Assembly (NCBI RefSeq): GCF_003032475.1
Contig: NZ_CP028369.1
Location: forward strand, 124,001 to 188,000
Direction of reading: 5' to 3'
DNA length: 64,000 nt
Source: Streptomyces sp. P3
GTDB taxonomy: Bacteria > Actinomycetota > Actinomycetes > Streptomycetales > Streptomycetaceae
Positions 1 through 7,242 of the stretch are shown piece after piece (within the stretch, counting starts at the first letter, position 1; every line of letters starts with the position of its first letter). The position numbers were made by a program, and so were the translations under genes. The notes under the pieces are model-generated. The model searched no databases and was not told the DNA's origin. It saw nothing but the letters and a program-made list of their open reading frames with translations.

Positions 1-1822
1 TCTGCTCCTCCTGGTAGCCCAGGCGGCGCAGGGCCTGCGGAACGGTGCCGTTGACGATCTGCATCGAGCCGCCGCCGACCAGCTTCTTGAACTTGACCAG
101 GGCGAGGTCGGGCTCGACGCCGGTGGTGTCGCAGGACATCGCCAGACCGATGGTGCCGGTCGGGGCGAGCACGGACGCCTGGGAGTTACGGAAACCGTTC
201 TTCTCGCCGAGGCGCAGCACGTCCTGCCAGGCCTCCGTGGCGGCGGCCCACACCGGGGTGTCCAGGTCGTCCATGCGGACGGCCGTGGCGTTGGCGTCCG
301 AGTGCTGCTTCATGACGCGGTTGTGGGCGTCGGCGTTGCGCGCGTAACCGTCGTAGGGGCCGACGACCGCCGCCAGCTCGGAGGAGCGGCGGTAGGCCGT
401 TCCCGTCATCAGGGACGTGATGGCGCCTGCGAGGGACCGGCCGCCGTCGGAGTCGTACGCGTGGCCGGTCGCCATCAGCAGGGCGCCGAGGTTGGCGTAG
501 CCGATGCCGAGCTGGCGGAACGCGCGCGTGTTCTCGCCGATCTTCTGGGTCGGGAAGTCCGCGAAGCAGATGGAGATGTCCATCGCGGTGATGACGAGCT
601 CGACGACCTTCTGGAAGCGGTCGGCGTCGAAGGACTGGTAGCCCTTGCTGTCGTCCTTGAGGAACTTCATCAGGTTCAGCGAGGCGAGGTTGCAGGACGT
701 GTTGTCCAGGTGCATGTACTCGCTGCACGGGTTCGACGCGGTGATCCGGCCGGACTCCGGGCAGGTGTGCCAGTTGTTGATCACGCCGTCGTACTGGATG
801 CCCGGGTCGGCACAGGCCCACGCGGCCTCGGCGAGCTTGCGGAACAGCGCCTTGGCGTCGACCTTCTCGATGATCTCGCCGGTCATGCGGGCACGGAGGC
901 CGAACTCGGTGCCGTTCTCCACGGCCGTCATGAACTCGTCGTTCACGCGGACGCTGTTGTTGGCGTTCTGGTACTGGACGGACGTGATGTCGTCGCCGCC
1001 CAGGTCCATGTCGAAGCCCGCGTCGCGCAGGGCGCGGATCTTCTCCTCCTCCTTCACCTTGGTGGCGATGAAGTCCTCGACGTCCGGGTGGTCCACGTCG
1101 AGGACGACCATCTTGGCCGCGCGTCGGGTGGCGCCGCCGGACTTGATGGTGCCGGCCGAGGCGTCGGCGCCGCGCATGAAGGAGACCGGGCCGGAGGCGT
1201 TGCCGCCCGAGGAGAGGAGCTCCTTGGAGGAGCGGATGCGGGAGAGGTTCAGGCCGGCGCCGGAGCCGCCCTTGAAGATCATGCCCTCTTCCTTGTACCA
1301 GTCGAGGATCGACTCCATGGAGTCGTCGACGGCCAGGATGAAGCAGGCGGAGACCTGCTGGGGCTGCGGGGTGCCCACGTTGAACCAGACGGGGCTGTTG
1401 AAGCTGAAGATCTGGTGCAGGAGGGCGTACGCCAGCTCGTGCTCGAAGATCTCGGCGTCGGCGGGCGAGGCGAAGTACCGGTGGTCCTCGCCGGCCTTCC
1501 GGTACGTCTTCACGATGCGGTCGATCAGCTGCCTGAGGCCGGTCTCGCGCTGCGGGGTGCCGACGGCGCCCCGGAAGTACTTGCTGGTGACGATGTTGAC
1601 CGCGTTCACCGACCAGAAGTCGGGGAACTCGACGCCACGCTGCTCGAAGTTGACCGAGCCGTCGCGCCAGTTGGTCATGACGACGTCACGGCGTTCCCAG
1701 ACCACCTCGTCGTACGGATGAACTCCGGGGGTGGTGTGGACACGCTCGATACGCAGGCCCTTGGTGGTCTTGGCTCCCTTGGCTCGGGAACCTCGTGCCG
1801 GACCGCTCGCCGTCTCTGTCAT
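1..1822 (-). CDS. nrdJ: Adenosylcobalamin-dependent (class II) ribonucleotide reductase, N-terminal part
   Basis: Reduces ribonucleotides to deoxyribonucleotides using a cobalamin-generated radical, so it works without oxygen-dependent cofactor assembly. About 607 codons are present; the reading frame is open to the left edge, so the C-terminus lies outside the window. Visible family motifs are FNSPVWFN, the glycine-rich FKGGSGAGLN loop, SNPCSEY with an active-site Cys, and DNTSCNLASLNL. The ATG at 1822 follows a GGGAGG site 4 nt upstream. It lies 164 bp downstream of nrdR on the same strand, the nrdR-nrdJ arrangement known from Streptomyces, so control by NrdR from the shared promoter is likely. 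Confidence 0.95.
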   Translation of the reverse strand, partial: MTETASGPARGSRAKGAKTTKGLRIERVHTTPGVHPYDEVVWERRDVVMTNWRDGSVNFEQRGVEFPDFWSVNAVNIVTSKYFRGAVGTPQRETGLRQLIDRIVKTYRKAGEDHRYFASPADAEIFEHELAYALLHQIFSFNSPVWFNVGTPQPQQVSACFILAVDDSMESILDWYKEEGMIFKGGSGAGLNLSRIRSSKELLSSGGNASGPVSFMRGADASAGTIKSGGATRRAAKMVVLDVDHPDVEDFIATKVKEEEKIRALRDAGFDMDLGGDDITSVQYQNANNSVRVNDEFMTAVENGTEFGLRARMTGEIIEKVDAKALFRKLAEAAWACADPGIQYDGVINNWHTCPESGRITASNPCSEYMHLDNTSCNLASLNLMKFLKDDSKGYQSFDADRFQKVVELVITAMDISICFADFPTQKIGENTRAFRQLGIGYANLGALLMATGHAYDSDGGRSLAGAITSLMTGTAYRRSSELAAVVGPYDGYARNADAHNRVMKQHSDANATAVRMDDLDTPVWAAATEAWQDVLRLGEKNGFRNSQASVLAPTGTIGLAMSCDTTGVEPDLALVKFKKLVGGGSMQIVNGTVPQALRRLGYQEEQ

Positions 1823-1837
1823 GCCGCCTCCCTCTGC

Positions 1838-1877
1838 GGGCGAAAACGCCCTGAAATGCCACGTTGTTCCCGTGGCA
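1838..1877 (-). promoter_or_regulatory. Two small hairpins in the nrdR-nrdJ spacer
   Basis: Two inverted repeats sit just before the nrdJ ribosome binding site: TGCCACG/CGTGGCA (1857-1863 with 1871-1877, 7-nt loop) and GGGCG/CGCCC (1838-1842 with 1847-1851, 4-nt loop). They are too short and lack a U-run, so they are not convincing terminators. They might set the nrdJ to nrdR expression ratio; this is inference. Confidence 0.35.
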
Positions 1878-1986
1878 CGTTGTTCTGTCTGGTGCTGCGG
1901 GCGTCCACGCGCCACCGCCCACAGCAGGTCTTCGTCCGCCGCCGCACCGGCCGCCCGGGCTCGTGAGTCCGGTTCCGGCCCGTCGG

Positions 1987-2574
1987 TCAGTCGGTGGCGT
2001 GGGCGGGCTCGGGGACCTGCACGGTCCCTCCCGGCCCGCCGCCGTCTTCCTGGCTCCCCGCGACGGCTCCCGTGTCGTCCTCGGCCCGGGCTTCGTCCGC
2101 GCGGTCGTCGTCGTCCGCGTCGGACCTCTCCGGCCCGTGCCTGAGTTCCGCGACGGCGGCCTCGAAGTCCTCGAGCGAGTCGAACGCCCGGTAGACGGAG
2201 GCGAATCGCAGATAGGCGACGAGATCGAGTTCCTGCAGCGGACCGAGTATGGCCAGCCCCACGTCATGGGTGGTCAACTCGGCGCTTCCGGTGGCCCGCA
2301 CCGCTTCCTCGACCCGCTGACCGAGCTGAGCGAGAGCGTCCTCGGTGACCGGCCGCCCCTGGCATGCCTTGCGCACGCCGTTGATGACCTTCGTACGGCT
2401 GAACGGTTCGGTGACTCCGGACCGTTTGACCACCATCAGCGAGCACGTCTCCACGGTCGTGAACCGACGGGAGCAGTCAGGGCACTGGCGGCGCCGACGG
2501 ATCGACGTGCCGTCGTCCGTGGTCCGACTGTCGACCACACGGCTGTCGGGGTGCCTGCAGAAGGGGCAGTGCAT
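1987..2574 (-). CDS. nrdR: Transcriptional repressor NrdR
   Basis: Zinc-ribbon and ATP-cone repressor of ribonucleotide reductase genes that senses (d)ATP. The 195-residue protein starts [17 protein letters not shown] and has paired CPFC and CPDC zinc-binding motifs in the first 35 residues, followed by an ATP-cone (VVKRSG...F.R.K). The ATG at 2574 is chosen because it matches the family N-terminus and has GGAGG upstream; a TTG three codons earlier is possible. The C-terminal ~45 residues are an acidic, low-complexity tail longer than in most NrdR proteins. It is transcribed towards nrdJ and probably forms an autoregulated operon with it. Confidence 0.95.
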   Translation of the reverse strand: MHCPFCRHPDSRVVDSRTTDDGTSIRRRRQCPDCSRRFTTVETCSLMVVKRSGVTEPFSRTKVINGVRKACQGRPVTEDALAQLGQRVEEAVRATGSAELTTHDVGLAILGPLQELDLVAYLRFASVYRAFDSLEDFEAAVAELRHGPERSDADDDDRADEARAEDDTGAVAGSQEDGGGPGGTVQVPEPAHATD

Positions 2575-2681
2575 GAACTCCAACCCTCCTCACAGCAGAC
2601 TCCATGGCCTCGCCAGGCCTCACGGGCCCCTCGAAGCAGCCCCAAGCATAGGGGATCCATGAGCATCCGAAGACACCAGGG

Positions 2682-2728
2682 ACCACAACTTCTGGGCCGC
2701 TGTCGCAATCCAACCACTAGATGTAGGG
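2682..2728 (-). promoter_or_regulatory. Pair of NrdR boxes upstream of nrdR
   Basis: Two 16-bp imperfect palindromes, accactagatgtaggg at 2713-2728 and accacaacttctgggc at 2682-2697, lie exactly 31 bp (three helical turns) apart, about 110-155 bp upstream of the nrdR start. Sequence, pairing and spacing match the NrdR-box arrangement described for Streptomyces nrd promoters. The 2713 copy is the better match. Confidence 0.8.
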
Positions 2729-2957
2729 ATTGGCTCATACAACCAGGCTGCGTCGCGTGTCGCTTCGACGATCTCACCGCACGCGTTCCGGCGGTCACAC
2801 CGAGCACCCGAGATCGCCTGCCCGGACCCGCCGTCCGCCCGCCCTTCCGCGTGCCCGCCGGGCGTGCGCCCACACACGCGGGCGCACGCACATGCCCACC
2901 CGCGGCCGTATCGCTGCGGCCCGCGCGGCGATACCGTGAGCGCCACAAGGAGGAGCG

Positions 2958-3140
2958 GTGGGGCTCTCGCGCAGAGCGGAGCCCGTCCCTGATCGACAGG
3001 GGGCCGGATGGCAGACTGGGGCCGCGCCTCACAAGGTCATCGACTCCGGCCGTGAAGACTACAACAACGGGTACGACGACAACCTCGTCCGTCCGCCGGG
3101 AAATCGCGTCAGCCATACACCCCAACACGTGATCAAGTAA
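2958..3140 (+). CDS. Possible small ORF, unknown function
   Basis: A 60-codon ORF with a GTG start at 2958 and a very strong Shine-Dalgarno (AAGGAGGAGCG directly before it), ending in TAA. The product is hydrophilic, with Asn- and Asp-rich [10 protein letters not shown] in the middle and no membrane segment. Third-position GC is only moderate and the TAA stop is rare in this genome, so it may be fortuitous. It lies between nrdR and lexA and ends upstream of the LexA box. I recognise no family. Confidence 0.3.
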   Translation: MGLSRRAEPVPDRQGAGWQTGAAPHKVIDSGREDYNNGYDDNLVRPPGNRVSHTPQHVIK

Positions 3141-3160
3141 GGCGATCCGTACTTTTTCAC

Positions 3161-3176
3161 TCGAACGTGTGTTTGG
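3161..3176 (+). promoter_or_regulatory. LexA (SOS) box of lexA
   Basis: tcgaacgtgtgtttgg at 3161-3176 closely matches the actinobacterial SOS operator CGAAC-N4-GTTCG, with one half-site changed from GTTCG to GTTTG. It lies 60 bp before the lexA start, consistent with autorepression of lexA. Confidence 0.85.
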
Positions 3177-3235
3177 CGCAACCTTTCGAAAGCCACTACC
3201 GTTGTCCAGCAGGGAGACAACCGAGAGGGGCCGAC

Positions 3236-4015
3236 GTGACCACCACCGCAGACAGTGCCACCATCACCGCCCAGGACCGCTCCCAGGGCCGACTCGAGCC
3301 GGTGCATGCGATGAACGAAGCCATGAATCCCGAGGGACACAAGCGTTCCCTGCCGGGCCGACCTCCAGGCATCCGCGCGGACAGCTCGGGACTCACGGAC
3401 CGGCAGCGCCGGGTGATCGAGGTCATCAGGGATTCCGTACAACGGCGCGGCTACCCGCCGTCGATGCGGGAGATCGGCCAGGCGGTCGGCCTGTCCAGCA
3501 CCTCCTCGGTCGCACACCAACTCATGGCACTGGAGCGCAAGGGCTTCCTGCGCCGTGACCCGCACCGCCCGCGCGCGTACGAGGTGCGAGGCTCCGACCA
3601 GGCGGCCTCGGTGCAGCCCACGGACACCGCCGGCAAGCCCGCCGCCTCCTACGTGCCGCTGGTCGGCCGGATCGCCGCCGGCGGTCCGATCCTCGCGGAG
3701 GAGTCGGTGGAGGACGTCTTCCCGCTCCCGAGGCAGCTGGTCGGCGACGGCGAACTGTTCGTGCTGAAGGTCGTCGGGGACTCGATGATCGAGGCCGCGA
3801 TCTGCGACGGCGACTGGGTCACCGTACGCCGCCAGCCCGTCGCGGAGAACGGCGACATCGTGGCCGCGATGCTCGACGGCGAGGCCACCGTGAAGCGCTT
3901 CAAGCGCGAGGACGGCCATGTGTGGCTGCTCCCCCACAACGCCGCCTACGAGCCGATCCCCGGCGACGACGCGACGATCCTCGGCAAGGTGGTGGCCGTA
4001 CTCCGCCGCGTCTGA
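3236..4015 (+). CDS. lexA: LexA repressor, SOS master regulator
   Basis: 259-residue LexA. An N-terminal winged-helix domain ([31 protein letters not shown]) is followed by an S24 autoprotease domain with the cleavage site AAGGP and the Ser of [13 protein letters not shown]; the catalytic Lys is in the [10 protein letters not shown] segment. The GTG at 3236 follows GAGAGGGGCC and gives an N-terminal extension of about 55 residues before the DNA-binding domain, as in other Streptomyces LexA proteins. RecA-stimulated self-cleavage relieves repression; recA lies 33 kb away in this window with its own box. Confidence 0.97.
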   Translation: MTTTADSATITAQDRSQGRLEPVHAMNEAMNPEGHKRSLPGRPPGIRADSSGLTDRQRRVIEVIRDSVQRRGYPPSMREIGQAVGLSSTSSVAHQLMALERKGFLRRDPHRPRAYEVRGSDQAASVQPTDTAGKPAASYVPLVGRIAAGGPILAEESVEDVFPLPRQLVGDGELFVLKVVGDSMIEAAICDGDWVTVRRQPVAENGDIVAAMLDGEATVKRFKREDGHVWLLPHNAAYEPIPGDDATILGKVVAVLRRV

Positions 4016-4052
4016 GCACGGCGGCGGACGGGCCTTCCCCGTCCCCCTGACT

Positions 4053-4086
4053 GGGCCCCGGGATCCCTGCGCCGGTTCCGGGGCCC
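4053..4086. terminator. Likely terminator between convergent lexA and the DinG-like gene
   Basis: GGGCCCCGG at 4053-4061 pairs with CCGGGGCCC at 4078-4086 (9-bp perfect stem, 16-nt loop). A second GGGCCC-rich dyad follows around 4098-4115. The gap separates the lexA stop (4015) from the end of the opposite-strand helicase (4139). Confidence 0.5.
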
Positions 4087-4138
4087 TGTGCTGCGCCCGG
4101 GCCCCTCGAAGGGCCTGGGCGTTTCACCGGCCCGGGCC

Positions 4139-6151
4139 CTATTCCGTCACTGCCTCTGCCTCCGTCGCCGCCTCTGCCTCTGCCTCCGTCTGCTTCGCCT
4201 TCGCGTCGATCGCCGTCAGCGACCTGCGGACCTGCTGGGGGTCCGTGGTGTACCAGAAGTCCGGCAGCGACGCCTTGAGATAGCTGCCGTAGCGGGCCGT
4301 CGCCAGCCGCTGGTCCAGGACGGCGACGACCCCGCGGTCCCCCGACGCCCGGACGAGGCGGCCCGCCCCCTGCGCCATGAGCAGCGCCGCGTGCGTGGCC
4401 GCCACGGCCATGAAGCCGTTGCCGCCGGCTTCTTCCACCGCCTTCTGGCGCGCACTCATGAGGGGGTCGTCGGGGCGCGGGAACGGGATCTTGTCCATGA
4501 CGACCAGCTGACAGCTGGGGCCGGGGACATCGACGCCCTGCCAGAGCGACAGCGTGCCGAAGAGACAGGTCTGCGGATCCGCCGAGAAGTTCTTGATCAG
4601 CTCGCCGAGCGTCTCCTCACCCTGGAGGAGGATCGGGAACTCGGGGATGCGCACGCGCAGTTCCTCGGCGGCGAGCTGGGCCGCACGCATGGAGGAGAAG
4701 AGGCCGAGAGTGCGGCCGCCGGCAGCCTGGATCAGTTCGGTCAGCTCGTCGAGCATATCGGCGCGGTCGCCGTCCCGCGCGGGGCGCGCGAGGTGTCTGG
4801 CGACGTACAGGATGCCCTGCTTGCGGTAGTCGAAGGGCGAGCCGACGTCGATGCCCTTCCACTGCGGGACGTCCTCCCCCTCCGTGCCCTCCGGGGCCAG
4901 CCCCATAGACGCGCCCACCCCGTTGAAGTCGCCGCCCAGCTTGAGCGTCGCCGAGGCGAGGGTGACGGAGCGGTCCGTGAAGAGCTTCTCCCGCAGCAGA
5001 CCCGACACCGACATCGGGGCGACCCGCAGCGACGCGCCGAAACGGTCGTGCCGCTCGTACCAGACGACGTCCCACTCGGATCCGTTGGTGATCCGCTCGG
5101 CCACGTCGTGCACCGACTCGACCGAGGCCAGCGCCTGCTTGCGGACCGCGTCCTCGTCCTGGACGGACTTGTCGCGGGTCGAGCCGATGGCGGAGATGAC
5201 GGTCCGTGCGGCGTCGCGCAGGGCCATCAGCGCGTAGCCGAGATCCTCCGGGACCTCCTCCAGACGGCCGGGCAGCGCCAGCTCCATCAGTCGCTCGAAG
5301 CCCTCGGCGGCCGTCTGCAGCTGGTCGGCGGCCTTCTCGTCGACCAGTTTCGCCGCCCGGCGTACGGCGCGGTTGACCTGGCCGGGGGTGAGCTCACCGG
5401 TCGCGACGCCGGTCACCCGTGAGACCAGCTCGTGCGCCTCGTCGACGATCAGCACCTCGTGCTGCGGCAGCACGGGGGCGCCCTCGATGGCGTCGATGGC
5501 GAGCAGAGCGTGGTTGGTGACGACGACCTCGGCCAGTTTGGCGCGCTCGCGGGCCATCTCCGCGAAGCACTCGGCGCCGTACGCGCACTTCGTCGCGCCC
5601 AGGCACTCCCGGGAGGAGACCGAGATCTGCGCCCAGGCCCGGTCGGACACGCCCGGGGTGAGGTCGTCCCGGTCACCGGACTCGGTCTCGTCCGACCAGT
5701 CCCGCAGCCGCAGCAGGTCCTGGCCCAGCTTGCTGCTGGGTGCTGCGGCCTCGAACTGGTCGAAGAGGCCTTCCTCCTCGTCCTGCGGGACGCCTTCGTG
5801 GAGCCGGTGCAGACACAGGTAGTTCGATCTGCCCTTGAGCATGGCGAACTCCGGGCGGCGACGCAGCAGCGGGTGCAGCGCCTCGACGGTGCGCGGCAGG
5901 TCCCGCTCCACGAGTTGGCGCTGCAGGGCCAGCGTGGCGGTCGCCACCACGACGCGCTCCCCGTGGGCGAGCGCGGGCACGAGGTAGCCGAGCGACTTTC
6001 CGGTGCCGGTGCCGGCCTGGACCAGAAGATGGGAGCCGTCGTCGATCGCTTCGGCGACGGCTTCGGCCATGGTCACCTGGCCGGGGCGCTCCGTGCCGCC
6101 GACTGCGGCGACGGCGGCATGCAGGAGTTCGGGGAGTGAGGGCTTCGTCAT
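4139..6151 (-). CDS. dinG: DinG/XPD-family ATP-dependent DNA helicase
   Basis: 670-residue superfamily 2 helicase of the iron-sulphur DinG/Rad3 type. Walker A GTGTGKS is at about residues 47-53, the DEAH box is VDEAHE, and the four-Cys cluster region includes NYLCLH and CLGATKCAYGAECF. The C-terminal helicase domain has the DKIPFPRPDDP and GAGRLVR motifs. The last ~20 residues are a Thr/Glu/Ala repeat encoded by a hexanucleotide-like tract. It is convergent with lexA. Members unwind forked or R-loop DNA during repair; no LexA box is visible in its own upstream region. Confidence 0.9.
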   Translation of the reverse strand: MTKPSLPELLHAAVAAVGGTERPGQVTMAEAVAEAIDDGSHLLVQAGTGTGKSLGYLVPALAHGERVVVATATLALQRQLVERDLPRTVEALHPLLRRRPEFAMLKGRSNYLCLHRLHEGVPQDEEEGLFDQFEAAAPSSKLGQDLLRLRDWSDETESGDRDDLTPGVSDRAWAQISVSSRECLGATKCAYGAECFAEMARERAKLAEVVVTNHALLAIDAIEGAPVLPQHEVLIVDEAHELVSRVTGVATGELTPGQVNRAVRRAAKLVDEKAADQLQTAAEGFERLMELALPGRLEEVPEDLGYALMALRDAARTVISAIGSTRDKSVQDEDAVRKQALASVESVHDVAERITNGSEWDVVWYERHDRFGASLRVAPMSVSGLLREKLFTDRSVTLASATLKLGGDFNGVGASMGLAPEGTEGEDVPQWKGIDVGSPFDYRKQGILYVARHLARPARDGDRADMLDELTELIQAAGGRTLGLFSSMRAAQLAAEELRVRIPEFPILLQGEETLGELIKNFSADPQTCLFGTLSLWQGVDVPGPSCQLVVMDKIPFPRPDDPLMSARQKAVEEAGGNGFMAVAATHAALLMAQGAGRLVRASGDRGVVAVLDQRLATARYGSYLKASLPDFWYTTDPQQVRRSLTAIDAKAKQTEAEAEAATEAEAVTE

Positions 6152-6300
6152 AGCGCGACCACCCTACGGCGCGGCACTGACAATCGGGCGGTCGAGGCGG
6201 GCGGGAGGGAAGGGATCAAGACGGTGGCCTCTCGCTGGGGGAAGGCGAGGCGGACGAACGTGAGCGGGCCGGGACGCGAAATGACCGGTCGAAGATCAAC

Positions 6301-6385
6301 CAGCGACCGCACCCGACCACTGAGGACCGCCGAAGACCGGTGAAGACCACCGAAGACCGGTGAGGACCGGTGAGGACCAGTGAGG
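6301..6385. repeat. Exact 10-bp periodic array (GACC every 10 bp)
   Basis: GACC recurs at 6305, 6315, 6325, 6335, 6345, 6355, 6365 and 6375, each in a 10-bp unit of the form yGARGACCRs. The array begins right after the stop codon of the acetyltransferase gene and ends upstream of the helicase. The period equals about one helical turn and is not a multiple of three, so it is unlikely to be coding. Confidence 0.85.
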
Positions 6386-6389
6386 GGGC

Positions 6390-7124
6390 TCACAGCAGAT
6401 CACGCAGGCCCCGGTCCCGGACCATGAGGGCGGCCCGTTTGGCGGGGAGCTCGAGCTCGGTGAAGAACCGGAAACCGGCGCTCAGGAACGCGGCGACGGA
6501 CGGAACGTTGCGCAGGTCGGGCTCGGCGACCACCCGGGCGCACGCGGGCGACCCGGCGAGGACGAGATCGGCGACGGCACGCAGCAGCAGGCTCCCGAGC
6601 CCCCGCCCGCGATCGGCGGCACCACCGATGAGCAGATGGATCCCGGTGTCGTACGGCCGGGCCGGATAGTGGCCGGCCAGCGAATCGAGATCGGCCCGGT
6701 AGATCTCCCAGTAGCTCATGGGCCGCCCCTCCAGCACACCGAGACACGGGACGCTGTGCCCGTCGTCGGCGAGTTGTTCGCGCAGGTGTCGCGCGGTGAC
6801 GCGTTCGGGTCCCGCCAGTTCCCAGAAGGCCGCGACGGCCGGGTCGTTCATCCACCGGCCGACGAGCGACAGATCCCGCTCGACGCGCACCGGGACGAGC
6901 CGGAACGCCCCCGCCGGCGTCCGGGCGGCCCGCCAGTCACCGACCCGGAGGGCGGGGCCCGGGACGGGGGCGAGCCGGGCTCCGGCTCCGGCTCCGGCTC
7001 CGGTTCCGGTCTCGACGAACCGCAAGGCGGGCTCCTCATCCTTGAGCAGTGGCTCCGGTCGGCCCCCGCTGAGGGGCTGACCGGACTGGCGACGAGGTGG
7101 GACTCGTGGCGGCCTCATGGGCAC
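6390..7124 (-). CDS. GNAT acetyltransferase of the siderophore type (AlcB/IucB-like)
   Basis: 244 residues. The C-terminal ~175 residues match the siderophore acyl-CoA N-acyltransferase family: WMNDPAVAAFWE, SYWEIYRAD, an acyl-CoA loop in RGRGLGSLLLRA and EPDLRN. The family acylates hydroxylated diamines or lysine before condensation by an NIS synthetase, which is the gene immediately upstream. The N-terminal ~70 residues are variable and contain a Gly-Ala run encoded by a hexanucleotide repeat. The GTG at 7124 and the ATG at 7118 are both possible starts; neither has a strong ribosome binding site. Substrate is unknown. Confidence 0.8.
   Translation of the reverse strand: MPMRPPRVPPRRQSGQPLSGGRPEPLLKDEEPALRFVETGTGAGAGAGARLAPVPGPALRVGDWRAARTPAGAFRLVPVRVERDLSLVGRWMNDPAVAAFWELAGPERVTARHLREQLADDGHSVPCLGVLEGRPMSYWEIYRADLDSLAGHYPARPYDTGIHLLIGGAADRGRGLGSLLLRAVADLVLAGSPACARVVAEPDLRNVPSVAAFLSAGFRFFTELELPAKRAALMVRDRGLRDLL
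6978..7007. repeat. GGCTCC hexanucleotide tract inside the acetyltransferase gene
   Basis: Five consecutive hexamers (the last one GGTTCC) encode an in-frame Gly-Ala run in the variable N-terminal part of the protein. Slippage would change length without shifting frame. Confidence 0.8.
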
Positions 7125-7242
7125 CGGACGGAATCCCGTCGGCGGATCCGGCCGTAGCGGGTTGACCTCTTAGGCACGTGAGATGTCTTTCCGGCGGACG
7201 CACCGCAGACGATGGGAGGCAGGCGGTGGGCGGGCACCCGGT

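Noticed and set aside
302..1966. Long plus-strand frames opposite nrdJ
   Set aside because: They are antisense shadows of the high-GC nrdJ coding strand with Val/Asp/Glu/Arg-heavy composition; the minus frame has clear RNR motifs.
7125..7242. DmdR1/IdeR iron box near the siderophore genes
   Set aside because: Only half-site resemblance (around the ttaggc near 7170); not convincing as TTAGGTTAGGCTAACCTAA.
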